Part shown: piece by piece, positions 23,301 to 37,662 of the stretch
Numbering within the stretch: the stretch's first letter is position 1
Layout: each line of letters starts with the position of its first letter
Assembly: GCF_020520425.1 (NCBI RefSeq)
Contig: NC_079490.1
Span: 8,184,001 to 8,248,000, forward strand
Length of the DNA: 64,000 nt
Origin: Spinacia oleracea
Taxonomy: Eukaryota; Streptophyta; Magnoliopsida; Caryophyllales; Amaranthaceae
Reading direction: 5' to 3'
The notes under the pieces: generated by a model
Database searches by the model: none
Seen by the model: only the letters and a program-made list of their open reading frames with translations
Told to the model about the DNA's origin: nothing
Translations under genes and position numbers: made by a program

Positions 23301-26300
23301 GCTTGACTTATATCAGAAATCAGAAGAAACAAACAAGACTGGTAAATTGTTACTCAGTATTCAGAAGAAACGAATGCATGTATTACTCACATATACAAGT
23401 CCCTCGATAGTGTATAAGCTTGGCAAATTATTAACATGGACAAACGGTAATGTGATGTACAGACTGAAGCACTGAACCATCATATTTTTCCCAGCTGAGA
23501 ATCTCAACTGTATTCCCATTTTTTTTTTATTTGAGGGAACAACTGTATTCCCATTTTCAGTCAACCATAACAGAGAAGGATGCTCTTGTTCTAGATATTT
23601 GGCAACTAGCTTTAAACCCATGCAATGCACAGGGTAAAAGAATGAAGAATAAAAGTACTAACATGACATCATTTCTCTTAAAAATCTCAATTGTATACAG
23701 TAAGTTATGTAAGTACTTGTATGCGATAAATTTATCTTATTTTAAAGCATATTTCAAGTTCTTTTCAATAGTATGAGTATTAAAAAAAAAATTACATAGT
23801 AACACTTAATTTACATATTATTATCATCCTTCAGTCTTTTGTCCAAAAGCTTCATAAACTCCATATATTTACTTTTATCAATTCTCTAAAGAATTTATTT
23901 TATTTTGTAAACCATAAATGTCTATTTATTTCGGAATGTTTCCTAAACTGTGTTTTTTTTTAAAATATATTAGCCTCGTTTATTAAACGATTGAAGTCTT
24001 CAGAGGCTAGTTTTTATCTACTATTGTCCTGAATCATTTTCCAAGGCCAACAGAATTCCTAATAGTATATGTGCAAGTATGCAACTATGATGACTTTCCC
24101 CAAGAACTTAGCTTAAATTATTTCCAAATACTGAAAAAAGTACTCCGTACACAAGGCCCCTATACTCGGGAAAATAGAGTAATATAATACAGTAAATATT
24201 AACAAACAAACTGTCTAACCAATTAGCACGTATCGTAAATAAATATAGGTTAACCAAGTATAGAAATAACAAATAATCAATCAACTACAGACAAATAGAC
24301 AATATTACAAAAGCAATTATGGAATTGAAATCAATTACATGATCCCAAACACTCCTAAGGTTATTTGTTTGGATATTAAACTTGAATCACAAATATTCTA
24401 CATGTTTCTTATTGATTATACCAAGAAGGATATAATTCAAATGAAGTGATTTACGAGGCAGGTTTGTCATCTATAAAGGGAGGTAAAAATGTAAGATGAA
24501 ACCGAGATGGTTAAAGCACGTTGAAAGAGGGAATTTAATGCCACGCGGAGTAGGACAAGGTGGTAAGAAATTAGAATGAGGGATTCTGAGAGAATAAGGT
24601 CTATGGGATAAACTTGGATCCGCACACTTTCTTCTTCTAGCCCCTTCCACCAATCAGTACTGGTTACATCTCACATGAATGGCTCTTCATTCATCTTAAC
24701 ATTCATGTATCTCAATAACCGCGGAACTCGTACTGCATTTTGTTGCCATCAATTATTATAAATAGCTAATACAAATGTAATAACATAAAAGTTCATCAGG
24801 ATGCTAAGTCACTAACCAAAACTTTATGGCATCCATGAGGACAAATCATAGACTTGCACAATGTAACAATTTAAGGCTAAGGTGTGAAACTTAGATTGAT
24901 AATTGTAACAGAAAACACACCTTGCGCATACGTTCAGCAAGTTCAACATGAGCTGCTTTTACTTCATAATTTTCTCCTGTTTTAGTCAGACCCTAAAAGA
25001 AACGGATATCAGCTTAACCGTACAGAGTAAGCAAGCTTCATGGAAAAAGTTATAAAAAGTCCCTGTCGAATCATGCCTTCCCACCTTTGTAATGACCAAT
25101 AATGACAGGTCTAGACGGTTTCTTAAAAGATCTGAAATGGTATTCTTGACATACTGGATAGCTCCTGGGACATCTCTATCTATAAGTATCTTATGCAAGC
25201 AATCAGTTACCAAGTTTTTGACCAGTAAGCAATTGTCTCTCCTGACTGTTTCAATACCTGTCAATGACAAATTGTGCAATGAGGATAAGATATAAAGACA
25301 AAGTAGAACCAAAAGTAGGAAACTTCAAGACAGACTACATAGAAAGTTCCAGTTTTCACCTTTAGTATCCATTTTGTCATATTTTTCAGGGTTTGTCCAG
25401 TAGAGGCCAGCGTATCTCTTCTTACTAATCAGCAAATATGGAAAATAAACCTTCTCAAACTCTAGCTTAATGGGCTGCAAGTAACCCAAAAAAACACCTT
25501 AAGAACAAAAGGTAATACGAGAGAGAAAACGGCAACAAATCACAGGGGTGAGCCGATGAAGTCAATTTAAAACACAAGTATCTAACATTCTCAAGCTTCA
25601 GCAAACCACCAAAAAATATGTACTCCATCTATTTCACCATACATCATTTTGACTTTCACGCTTGACGACGAAACAACTGTGACCAGTAATCACCTCAAGT
25701 ATATATTTGAACATATGATTACCTCAATTTAAGGTTACTGGAAGACTGGGGACATCGCAAAAAGGACAACAAATAGATCTTTGGGGACAGAGGGAGACAG
25801 GGCTTACTATATGTAAATCATCATGATTTCCATACGTCCAAAGAATACAAAGACTGTATTTAGAAAACCGACACTATGCATGGAGAATTCTTAATTAGTA
25901 TGAACATAGACTTACCTTTGTGAAAGTGCAGCTTATATATTCAGCTGCTTCCCTTCCCAATTTCATTGCTTCTTCAACAGTAGAAGCACCAAATTGTACC
26001 ATAACTGAATCTGTGTCTCCGTAGATAATCTGAATTGACGAATCAACCAAATAACATCACAAAATGGAAAACGAAAGAAGTCCGATAAACAACATACGAG
26101 CTTGAATTTTTTTCTAAATCACAAGCAAAACCATACTATTAATCACAGGACCAGAAGCTTTGACAAAGAAAAACTGTGGCATAATCTGTGATGTAAATTT
26201 AGAGAACAATTCATCGCTCACACATGCTGTTTCGAAATATAGGGTATTAAAGGTTGTAGAGTATAAATTAAGAAGCAGTTGGATTAGAAATAGAAAGTAT

Positions 26301-29300
26301 AAATGCCTCGTGAAATGTCCAGATTTTATAGCTTAGCCTTCTCACATCAGTCACATGAGCGTTCTTACCTAACATGTTATGAACTATAGATGTATGACTC
26401 ATATTTATTCTCCCATGATAGTGATTACAGAAAAAAAGACTTCAGGAAGATGTATAATTACCTCAGCATTATGCTCATATCCTCCAACAACAGTAAATTT
26501 ATCTTCCACGAGCTTCTTAGTATGTTCGATCATTTGGCGACCTTTATAATGGAAGACACTTCATAAGCACATATAAATGAGTAATAAGTTCCTATAACGT
26601 ACACAATAAAAAAAAAATATATATATATAAAAAGGAAATCAACAGAAACACAACATCTACTTTGCAAAATAACAATTCAGAAAAATAGAATAAAACTAGC
26701 TCTTATGGATTTGTATTCTAGCCCTATGTCCTTTCAGTCCCAGAGGCAGGCCCCCTTTGGTTCTGTCACCAATTTTTTCTAGCTTCAACGTCCAGAAAGA
26801 AAAGCCACGAAGACAGAAGGGAAGTAAGTTTACAGCAAGAAAAAAAAAAAGAGAATCCAAAAAATGATTGAAATTGGTTCTCACAGCATGTCAGTCATCA
26901 ATAACATCACAAGTACATTCTCAAAACAGGTACAAGATTCTCTATTCAGCATGTTGCTCAGTTATTAAAAGAATAAATGAGATGTTGACCAATCGTTCTC
27001 CCATTAGTTGTTCGCTTGTTGCTGAGAAGCTACATAGTCTTTACATCTCCAAACTCCAATAGCAGCCAACTGGTACAACCTCTATGACATTGCAAGGGTA
27101 AGGCCTACGACAGGGTATATTTCTAACCACTTCGTAACACTCTTACGTGCCCCCTAGAAAAAACTAGGTCACAATATGGCATGATATGCTACATTATATT
27201 TTTGATAAGGGGAAAAAAAGGCATCTTCAAGCCTTCTCCTTCAAATGCCATAATTACAAAATCATTTCTATGAATCTGTGATACTGAATTTCCATTTCTC
27301 ATTTAAATACCTAAATGAAACAACATGATAAACACAAGATCATGCATAAATAATTTACCATAGCTTGTGACACTCGAAGAAATCTCTAAACATGGTAACT
27401 GGCCAACAGAGGCTCCTGTAAACCCATAAACTGAATTCGCACTTATCTGAAAGGAAACAATACGAAGCTTAGAAAGGGAAAATAAGAGACGGAATTTCTT
27501 TTCACAAAAAATGAAGGCCTGAAAGCTGCAAAAACTGGAAAGATTTAAAAAAATAAAATATAACAAAAGTTACAAAACTACAAACGGCGCCATAATTTCG
27601 CAGCAGTTAATCAAAGAAGCATGAATACCAATAGCATAGATATTATCAGAAGGAAAGGCATACCTTCAAGGCCAGCTGACGACCATCTAGGACAGCCTTC
27701 ACCATAGGATCTTTAGCTTCCTTTGGTCGGACAACATGATCATTAATGAACAGAAAGAAATTGCATAAGCATTTATCAGAGTTAATAAACAAAAAAGAGT
27801 TTCAATCAAGTTTAAAGAAGAGGGACACCTTTAAATCTGCTTTAGCCCTTTTGCGAGCTGTTATGAGCTCTTCAAGAATTTCTGGAAGTATTCCCTGATA
27901 GAAAAATGAAATATTTATCAGATTTTAATGCCTATATAATGTGAAGTATTTACAGGTCAAAACAGAAGACAAAATCAAGGACAGTTAAAGCGTAAGAAAA
28001 CAAAATGCACCTTCTGGAGCTCTGGCTTGACAAAGGTTTCACCAGAAGGAGTCTTGTTAACTTGGTCTGGAGATATTTTTTGATTGCGGATGTCCTCCGG
28101 TGTTACCTTAACAAGCACATGTAAAAAACTCAAGTTCAAAAAGCAAGTTGAAATCAGAATATAGATGTTTTAAATAATGAAAAAAGCAATGTCTGATGAC
28201 AGAATCAATGGTGTGGATGCCTGATTTCCAGACAAGAAAAATTACCAGTGTACAATAGCACAAATTATATGCCATCATAATAGATGGATATAGTGAAGCA
28301 AAATCCAACGTTGCAATTGGCTTCTCATAATACCCTGCTCTGGCCTCTAACACCTGCATCACATACAAATAGAACATTTATTGAGTGAGACAACTGAAGC
28401 AATATTTCCAGTGGTATTTTTCAAAGATCCAATCAAGTAGCAGGCTTTTCAAGATAACTACAGCTGGAGGGGGGGAAAATCAAAATTACATATTCCTATC
28501 CCAAAAAACGTGTGATGTTCCTGAAATTTACTCATATTCTATTTTGTAAATTCAATGATGCAAAATGAAACTAGCTCATTTGTTGTTTTCAAGACAAAAA
28601 AGTATCTCGTAAATGTATTGTATATTCTATCCAGTTAGATCAAGGTGGAATCAAATAATCACAGGGATTAAGAATGCTTTCTAAAGGTCAAACTTACAGT
28701 TGCCCCTTCATAAGTTCCTTGCTCAGATCCAGGATGTTTGGCATTCGGTATAACAAGGTTCTTTTGTTTTGCCTTCCTCAAAAGTTGAGAAAGAACCTGC
28801 AGAACAATGATACATAAACTTAACTCTGGCATGAGAATAGACAAAATTGTTTGGCAAAAAGCTTTAAGCATATAACCTTAATACTTTGCCCCCTGGAGAG
28901 GAGAAATGATATAGGAACTCCAGTCACTCTTGCCATTTCAACGTAATTGTAAATGAACATCAACTTGTCCATCAACCGCTGAGGAAGGTATGCATCCTGA
29001 AAATGTTAAAGATAGCATATTTACCATGTTAAGGAATCTGTTGCCTAGCAATCTCTACATAATAGCTATACCGACAAATCAAGAAACTTCGGGATAAGCT
29101 TGTGCAATGTCCCAGCATACAGAGTGAAGAAAGATAAAAACCATCTAACCATGCTTGGGTTTCAGAAAAACACAAAGTTCGGAAGTAGTTAATTAGTTAA
29201 ACTGTTTGGGAACCAAACTTTTATGAGGGCATATGGGTAAAATTCCTTAGTTTTAGGCTTTTAGCAACGGTTGTTGGAAAGGAAAGTTATGGAAAAGTTA

Positions 29301-32300
29301 AACTGAGCAAATACAAGTAAATCTCTTATTAACATTTTTCCTGATGTGTTACCAACAATTTTCCCTCAAAAATGGCGGAAAAAATAGAAAACTAAGCAGG
29401 TCAAAATCTCAATTTGGTAATACCTTATTTTCCATGGATTTCTGTAGTAACAAACCAAAAGAAGATAATTCTCCATAGTTTTCTATAAATTTTCTTTTAT
29501 AGTTTTAATCTTCCTCCCACATTTGGTTCTTAAGCGGAAAGAAAGTTAGATTCCAGACGGCATATAATTTAGTATACGACGTTTAGAAAATGAATAATGG
29601 CATCTAGCACTAAACCCTGAGCCATGCCTAACTATGTTGGATCAAAATATAACCAATTTCCCAACCATGTAGGCAAAGCCTGCGTCCTAAGAAATGATGA
29701 ATTTTTTAGTATGTAAATATTACAGCAGCTTCCGTAGCCTCTGTCAGAAAATAGGAGTCGTAAGACCCATACATGGATTTCTACTTGTCGTTTGTTGAAT
29801 TCTTTTTGCACATTTATTTGTTTCTGCATCTCTTCCAGCTTTTACTAGTTTAGTGTCAGTTAAATCAAGTGATTTTGACCTGGCATGCTTATTATTGCAC
29901 TGAGATCGACAACTTTTTCTTCTCTCTTTAGTTAAATAAACTCCACTCATGATTGAAGATAAAGTCCACCAATGGTACATTGGCGTAATCGGGTTCAGAG
30001 TATGCTCAAAGTTAAACAGAAGATCCCCACATGAAGATGAAGGCACAATTCTGAGGATAATACTAATTAATGTCTGCGGTCAGAAATTTGTTTCAAGAAT
30101 CTGATCAGCTTTCGCAGTCCTGATTGTTAAATCAGTTTGCTTCCTGCACCTTGACTAAATTACTCATCAGGAGAATGCCGAATTCATCATTGATTTACCT
30201 ATGCCACCTCATTCTCTTGCCAAACCAACAGTAACTTCCAAACAAACACACCACTACAATTCTACAAAATTGCTTCTTAAGCTCAATCTATCCTATCTAT
30301 GCATGTTTGGTCAACAGAAAATTTCAAGTAGAGCCTTAATTCTAATAAATCAAAAGTCACATATGCACACATACCTTCCCATATATGTGTCTGCAAACAT
30401 GCACACGGACACAGATTCAAACAAGTAGAAAACTTTAAAATCAGTTACATCCTTCTGGCTTCTCCATTATCAAATATTTTTTTTCCTTTGAATAACCAAA
30501 TTAAAATTGTGTACCTTTAAACAGTAAACAGCAAGACGCCTCCTAGTTTCTGCATTACCATTTTGTAGATCAGATATTATTGAATGGTGAACATCCTCTT
30601 TCTGCAAAGAAAATGATGCCGGATATATTATTTGAAAGTATATGGTAATTCACAAAGACAAAAAGAATCCGAAGTTTATTCGTCTCTGATGCTGCAACCA
30701 ACGGTTTTTGAAAAGCACTAAATAAATCACAAAAAAGGAGGAAGTAAGACTTAGGGACATCCCAGCATACATAATTAGCAACTGATGAGAAAAGTTAAAA
30801 GAATCAAAGAATTCAGCTTCAAAGGAAATCAAAATGGTATGAACATAAATCATCCCAGCTTCTAAGAAAAACTAACTTCCTTCTACCTCCATGAGTCATA
30901 AGGAAAACCATAGTTCCACCTTAAATTAACATCACATTTACAAAATATCAGCATTTAAAAAAATCTAATGTTTACGATATAACTTCATTGGTAAATCTTT
31001 AATGAACAACGGTACAGCACAGTGACCTTGAAAAACTGTATCTACACTATCATTCAGACTGTGAGTTTGATGTGGCAAAGAACATAACCAAACGTTAAGA
31101 ACTTGTGTGTTTTTAACTTTTTAACATAGGATCCAGTTGAGTAATACAATAAGGATAAAAGAGAGATTATCTTCTTTGCATCAATTTTGATCAAACTACG
31201 CAGCAATAGAAAGTAATAACAGCGGAAGATTCAAAAATGAGGACAGGAAGATGAATGTATCAATAACAAACACCACTAGCTCTGTGACAAGTTGGTAACA
31301 CATGCAAGGAAAGAAGACACACCATGATACCATGATAAAACCAACTCTAACAGACGTAAAATGTTTACTTGTCAGATCTTTGATACAAGCGACATTTATA
31401 TTTCATAAGTTCTATGTGTTGTGTCTCTCCAAGTCAAAGGACCCAATCTATTGCTTGAAATGTCAATTTTAATGATGCAAATGCAATATTTTTGTGATTC
31501 TACAAAGAAATATCAATGCTTGTAGAACAAGTTAAAAGTTCTCATATGCATCTTTTAAAATATGAAAAATGCTAACGTAGCCCCAAGCCCCTAAGGGCAA
31601 CAAATGAGAAGCTAGAAGTAGAAATACTGAAATACTAAACATTTTATAACACCAAATGAAGCATAATTAAAATAAATTCACAACTTAATACTCCATAGTC
31701 AGGACCATTCTGGGAAATATATGTAATACCTATCAATAGCCCTTAACATTTGAACTGTATAGCAAATTCTTTAACATAAATATTCAGCATTTTACCTGCT
31801 CGCCAAGGAAATGTGCTGATACAGAATTTAGCGAATATGAACTTAGTTTATATTCTCTTTGCATAGCCTGCAGCAAAAGGTATTGACATGAATACATGAA
31901 TATACTACTCAAGCAAGTGTCAAACTCGGTAGACAATGACAAAGAAAAACCTGAAGCAAATCAAATTGTAGTCTCCCCTCAATTGCAACTTCCTTACTTT
32001 CCCTTGTTCCATACTGCCTGTGAAAACAACAAAGTGTCCTTGAAAGTATGAAGAAGGTCATCTCAGCAGAATAAGAGCAGATGATATGTAATTACAATGC
32101 GATGACCTCAGAGTCTCAAACTAACATTTTGAAGGTGGTGCCTTGGCAGTGTTTTACTTGGCAAGAAGCTAATTCATCAAATCACACACGGATTATATAG
32201 TCAGTGAATCTTCCATCACAATAAGATGTAGAAAGAACAAAGCGACTCTTCTATTCCAGATCAATTTTATCACCCTGTTGGCCTTGATATTAGATTATTC

Positions 32301-35300
32301 ATGACATTTTCTTCTTATAACCCTGCTGCTCAATGCTTCCTTGTGAGCAAAAGCGGAAGTCAAAAATTTTAATTTACCAGCTAGGGACCAAAGAAAACCT
32401 CTCTCAATAGGGTGGGCTACTTGAAACGAAGATGGAGATCAAATTCTTTTACCTTCCTTTCATTTGGTCAGATCATTATCCTGCAAACTTTTGTGCTCTT
32501 TGAACTATAATACATAAGGAACAAAACTATACAACGATTCCCCCTATGTAGTATGACAAGGTTTCCAAGTAAAAGACCTTAAGAGTGTAAACCAAATTTT
32601 AACTCAACTTCAAGAGCTGTTTTATTTCCGGTGATTCTAAGCCAGATAATACCCTGCCACCCTGGTACTATACCACAGTAGATGCTGAAAGTAAATGCTG
32701 GAAACATAGAGGTCACCTACTGATAATATCTCCGTACCATGCACTTTTAACACTACTTGAATGTGGAGAATCATATAGTCATATACTCTAAGTCAATTCC
32801 AGTCCCCACAACTTGCAAAATAGCAGGACTTCTGATAATATAAATACAAATACTTCCTCCATTTCTTAGTGTTTGCAGTTTTGCACTATAGTTTGAATTC
32901 TTTAAGATTAATTATTAGTCAAATTTTGGAACATGCCCAAATAGAATAACATGCAAAATTGCAAACAATAAAAAGTAATATGACAGAAAAATACATGAAT
33001 TCTTAAAACAGAATATTCACCTTGAAGAAAATGTTGCATCTTTGACACGAACCCTGCTGCTCCTTATGCGGCCAAGGATAGGAAACTCGGAAATTCCCAA
33101 TGTAGTTGCTCTCTGTCATTAAAAGATGGTCATGCATTTAATAAAAGGCCTTACACAAACATGGGTAGCTGGGGAATGCAAGAAAATTCCAAAGCTTTAT
33201 GGAGTCTCCTATGACATCAAATGCACACTGATGGTGTCTGTATGTCCATCAAAACATCCATCTGTCTGTTATACAAGAGAACTCGCAGAGGAGGAAAGAG
33301 ATTTACCTGGATAAGATATGGTAAATCAAAATTGCAGATGTTGTATCCAATAATTATGTCAGGATCTACTTCTCGAACTAAATCCTGCAGATAGAATATC
33401 GAACACTGAAATCATGTAGCAAAGAACTTGGGATGTAATAATATTGACACATTATGCCCTTTCAAACTAAAACAGCAAGTGTAAGTACAATATTAGCTAC
33501 CACTATAAAAACATTTACAACACAGCAGTGTATGAAAAAGCGCGCTGAAGCGCTAAGCGCTAGGGCAAAGCGCTTAATTAGTCCTAGGCGAAACGTTCTG
33601 GAAGAAATGCATCGAAGAGCATGAAACATGCTTTTCTGCGCTTCATTGAAATTCTTTTTTCTGTTTATATTTTATGTTCGAATCTTCCCTTTTATATGTT
33701 GTTACTGTGTACTGGACCATACCCTATTAATCCTTAACAATAGAAAGTGGGCCAAGAGTCCAAAAGAAAAGGAAAAGAAAGAATAGAAGAAGACAGCACC
33801 CAGCGATGTTTATAGTATATTCGTTTCCTAGTGGATAGTGCATGATAGACACTATGTTATGCGCTTTATTTTTGTTAAAACAAAGAGTAATAAGGAAGAA
33901 AATCTGATGATCATATATTTTTGTGGTTTAAATACTCTATTTTATTCAGATATACATGCATAATAGTAAAGAAACCTTTAATTTTTTAAAAGTGTGCTTC
34001 ACTTCAATGAGGTGTGCGCCTTTCGCTTGCGCTTAGGCTCTAGGACTCTTATCGCTTTAGTGCGCCTTGCGCTTTTCATACATAGCGACACAGGTTACCC
34101 TCATAAAACGCACTTATAAATCCACGCTTTCTTTCCCACGTCAAGCAGTAATGTACACCAATTAAGAAAAAGAATCCAGATTAGTTCAAATCAGATATAC
34201 CTCACAATACAAAACTACCAACACAAACTAGTAAAATGTAAGTCACATTTAGCTAACCCCGTCATTCACAGCTCATGTCACTCGTACCCTTCAAAAGTGT
34301 GACACTTTTTAGAAGTACCTCACATGGATGCCTAAACTCTTTTGTGTTTCCCATAAAAAACAATCGTTTACAAAGCATCTAAATTATCATGTCTAATAAC
34401 AGAGTTTAAAGATAAAAGAGGATCTTTTATGCCTTCGACCATTTTGGATTTGTGGGGGTTGAGGACAGGGATATTTGTGTAGGCTGACGTATCAAGAATC
34501 TGTCGTTAATTTATAGATCTACTAAGATGATATCTAGTAAATGAAGACTATATATTGACAGATGACAAATAATGCAACCCCAAATTCATAGAGAACAAAA
34601 TATGTACTTTAAAAAATTTACCCTCCAAGCAAGCAACACTTCTTTCTCACTGTCAAAAGACATGACATCAACGCCAACAATGGGGGCACATGACTTAAGG
34701 GTCATGACATTTCGAACAAGTGGCTTATCTTCTCCTTGAACTGTTACCAAATTGGCCACCTGCCAATGGAAATAAAACTCTTGAGTTAGCTTACATAATG
34801 GGCATGATCAAGCCACCAACTTCACTGATTCTAGAATTCAGGTTAGCAAGTGAATACAGTGTTTCACCTGGATTACAGGATCATGAGTGGGCTCAGGAAA
34901 AAGACCTTTGCGACCGGCACACTCGATGTCAAAACTTAGAATGCGAAATGGAGCCATTTTTGAAAATTCTCCTTCCGGGACATGGCTAATCAAGTCTGTA
35001 TATCTAATAGCACAATCAAGGAAATCCACGAAAAAAAGAAGGAAACAATTCTGCCTTTGTTACCACATACTATGTTCCCCTATATCAAGTGAGAAGGCAG
35101 TTGTTATCCAAACCAAAAGTATCAGATACCCACAAGTGGAAAAAAACAAATTTAAGGATACAAGCAATCAAACTCCAGCTGGCAAGAGGACAAGTTCTTG
35201 CCTGTGGTCTTGTATTTTCCAACAGGAACCTCAATCCAGTTCCCACCGACAACGTTACAATCAACCATGAAGCGCAGAGCAAAGAGGACATTGCTTTCAT

Positions 35301-37622
35301 ATGTCATGAAAGTCTTGGTTCCAACGCCATCAATCTGTATGCCCCGATCAAGAATCCCTGGCATTTGAAACACGACACTAATTAGGCTACACATGACCCT
35401 AAACTTGTAGAAGTATACTAGAAAAAGGGTATTGACATCACTAAAACAAGAAGCCGGACCCTAATAAGATAGACAGTCAGCCCGCACCAAAAGCTATTAT
35501 TTTCTCTATCTACATGCATTGTTTTTTCTCCATTCTCCTTCTAGCTCTTTTTCTTTCTTTCATTCACAATTTTTTCCTAAGGGGACAGTAAGAGACAGTT
35601 GAAAATACTCGATATTTACCACGACAAGTAGCAACCATAGAAGGTAATGCAACCACAATTTTCAGAAAAGGATGAGAACTTTCTTCTTGATAATACATTA
35701 TGCTCCTTTTTCGCACCAACTCAATAGATCGAACAAATTTGGGAACCTTAGTGTTCCTATTTGCCTCCCTCATTCGCCCCTGAAACACAAAAAACAGATG
35801 AGTCAAAATTAACCATCATGGCTGTATAGAGTCACTGGATTCATGTGCCATCCCACACAACTCCCAGGAGAAAAAAATTAAAGCCACTAGAAAAGGCAAA
35901 ACATATTATTACCTCCAGGATTTGGTGAAAACGGGATATATCGTTTGTATCCATCCATGAAGGGCAACTTATGTAGAAGTAGGGTTCAAACCCATGAACC
36001 TTGCAGCAAACGCTGTGACCTATTTTGCAGGATAAATTGATATAAAATTAGACTTTTCAGGGAATTCAACTGAATCTAGGAACCATATAAGAAACAAAAA
36101 TTCCACATAATATAAATCAATAACTTCCCAATTTCAATCATTTCCAAGCAATAAATTTAATAGCAATGAGCCCAACAAGTAAAGGGTAATTCACTTGGAA
36201 GCAATGTGAATTGCCATGGTTCAGTACAAAGGAACCCAAAACTTAACTTTAATGAAATCTAAAACAAAATGCAATTTCTATAATGGAAAAATTCCAACAG
36301 CAAGTAGTCCTAAATCGAAGTACACAGTAAGTAATTTTCTACATAGACTTTCTCGACTAATTCAATATGAAATACATCACAAGGCAGTAAATTTATTGAA
36401 ATGAGAAAACCACTTGAGAGCTTTCATATATTAGAAGATAACATGTTGCGTTACATACTTACGCATCATATTTTGTTTTCTTCATCATTTTTAAGTCCAG
36501 ATAAGAGTTTTACGGTATGCTCATTTAAAAGAAAAAGGAGAACGAATTTAGTAGTCCCTTTCTGTGACCCAAAGTGGAAACGTATGACCCATAGATCAAC
36601 ACAGAAACAAACAAAAGTGCAACTGTCTACTCAAATCTTCATCTACTTCGCATATGTTACACGACCAGTTTTGTAAGTAATCGTACCCTAAAAAATATTC
36701 ATTTTTCCTTAGATGTTGAAATTGAGTTCTTAATTTCCAATCTTATGAAATCTTCTGCTTTCGGTCACTTTAGACAGATTCTTCATTTCTCCTTCGATAC
36801 CCTTATTTGATTGTTCAGAAGGTGATCGCGGAGTCACAGAATGTCAGAGGCACGGAAATGGATATGACACTTGACCATAAAGATTCAAACTTCGGAAAAA
36901 TGGTGGGTTTTCTAATATATTTAGGAGAAAGTTTTTCAATATATAAGGCAGTTCCCTTTGTGTAATTTATAATGTTGTAGCAAGTCTGATACGTGAAAGC
37001 TTAAAAAAAGACCAATTTTGCAGTTTTTAAAAAAAAAACTAAGACCATTTTTGCAGTTGTATCAGTGTTTTCAGTGAAAAAGAAAATAAATAAAAACACT
37101 GTATTTGCAAGCCACGTATAAATGGGTGATCCTTCAACTAAAATTCGCTCGAAATGAACAAGAGAGCAAAGCTTAACCTTCACGAGTAACCCCGAAAATC
37201 CGAATAATCGCAGCAGAACCACCCCTATTAGCCAAAATCTCTTTGTGGCTATCTCCAATAACATAATCAATCTCCAATTGCTGAAAAACTGCAAATTCAC
37301 AAACCCTAAAAATCAATTCGACCCCCAAAATGACAAAAATATAAACCCTAGAATTTCAAGTAAGGAGAACTGTACCGATACTCTGGGACTGTGATTTGTA
37401 GGAGGGAGAAAGATGAGGACGGGCCCACTTAGTGAGGCGAGCAAGGTGAGCAGAACGTTCATCGAGGTCGCGAAGAATTTGAGAGTCTTCGTCAATGAGA
37501 TCGTCTGGTAAGTAAACATCTTCGTCAAAATCCTCTTCTTCCATAGTGGCATGGTGCTTCGGTGGCGCAGGTGACGGATTTTGCGACGGTGCTTGACGCT
37601 TCCTTGAGTTTCCGCCGTTCAT
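20385..37622 (-). CDS. POLD1: DNA polymerase delta catalytic subunit, 30 coding exons
   Basis: Exons in gene order: 37376-37622, 37178-37288, 35913-36019, 35620-35779, 35162-35357, 34868-35003, 34622-34759, 33307-33384, 33021-33112, 31951-32017, 31796-31867, 30515-30601, 28877-28996, 28698-28796, 28246-28353, 28011-28106, 27829-27894, 27664-27720, 27359-27446, 26462-26541, 25916-26029, 25360-25474, 25085-25257, 24921-24992, 23143-23217, 22969-23058, 22721-22881, 21149-21222, 20976-21063, 20385-20472. The sum is 3255 nt, or 1084 aa plus stop, and all borders are GT/AG. Family-B polymerase motifs are intact: Exo I FDIEC (D299, E301), Exo II NFD (D385), Exo III YCLKD (494-498), motif A DFASLYPS (D587), motif [10 protein letters not shown] (679-687), motif C YGDTD (738-742). 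The C-terminus has CysA (C994, C997, C1009, C1012) and CysB (C1041, C1044, C1054, C1059), the latter being the iron-sulfur site that binds the B subunit. The product acts in lagging-strand replication and repair in the nucleus, and the length is normal for plants. The copy appears functional. Confidence 0.96.
20881..20935. other. G-rich tract in POLD1 last intron
   Basis: The plus strand is almost pure G/A with many runs of four or more G (GGGGAGGGGAGGGGAGGGG near 20905). It lies within about 40-95 bases downstream of the donor of exon 29, so the pre-mRNA carries the C/T-rich complement. It could form a G-quadruplex on the plus (template) strand. Confidence 0.7.
21839..22530. mobile_element. 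hAT-type MITE in POLD1 intron 27
   Basis: The ends are perfect 18-base inverted repeats, TAGGGATGGCAATGGGTC. An exact 8-bp duplication CCAGTATG lies at 21831-21838 and 22531-22538, as hAT elements make. The inner parts near both ends are dense in GATCCAGATCC and GACCCGGTCC words in opposite orientations, so the element could fold back. The AT-rich middle (22030-22330) has no transposase. It sits between the exons at 22721-22881 and 21149-21222, so it is removed by splicing. Confidence 0.93.
25560..25800. mobile_element. Decayed Stowaway-like MITE in POLD1 intron
   Basis: A left end like TACTCCATCTATTTCACC and a right end like AATAGATCTTTGGGGACAGAGGGAG recall the CTCCCTCCGT class of ends. The match between the two ends is poor and no clean TA duplication is visible, so this is a degraded copy at best. 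It lies between exons 25360-25474 and 25916-26029. Confidence 0.3.
32848..32992. mobile_element. Possible MITE fragment in POLD1 intron 9
   Basis: TACTTCCTCCATTTCTTAGTGTTTGCA at about 32850 looks like one MITE terminus, and TGCAAACAATAAAAAGTAATATG at about 32962-32985 is partly complementary. The pair is short and imperfect. Confidence 0.3.
33529..34084. mobile_element. GCGC-rich inverted-repeat element in POLD1 intron 7
   Basis: The left end TGTATGAAAAAGCGC and the right end GCGCTTTTCATACA are complementary. Both flanks carry GCGCTAAGCGCTAGG and GCGCTTAGGCTCTAGG-type arms reaching 60-70 bases in. The middle is AT-rich and has no coding frame. I could not identify an exact target duplication, so the superfamily is open. 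Confidence 0.6.
37301..37349. promoter_or_regulatory. Telo-box-like motifs in POLD1 intron 1
   Basis: AAACCCTAA occurs at 37301-37309 and AAACCCTA at about 37343-37350, both between coding exons 1 and 2. Telo-boxes near the 5' end are common in plant replication and translation genes and often occur with E2F sites. Their activity here is inferred. Confidence 0.45.
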
Positions 37623-37662
37623 GGCTGCAACTGTAGAGAGAGACTGTGAGAGAGATGGAAGA

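Noticed and set aside
29744..30046. Minus-strand 100-codon frame in a POLD1 intron
   Set aside because: No recognised domain, it lies wholly in the intron between exons 28877-28996 and 30515-30601, and no splice evidence links it to the gene.
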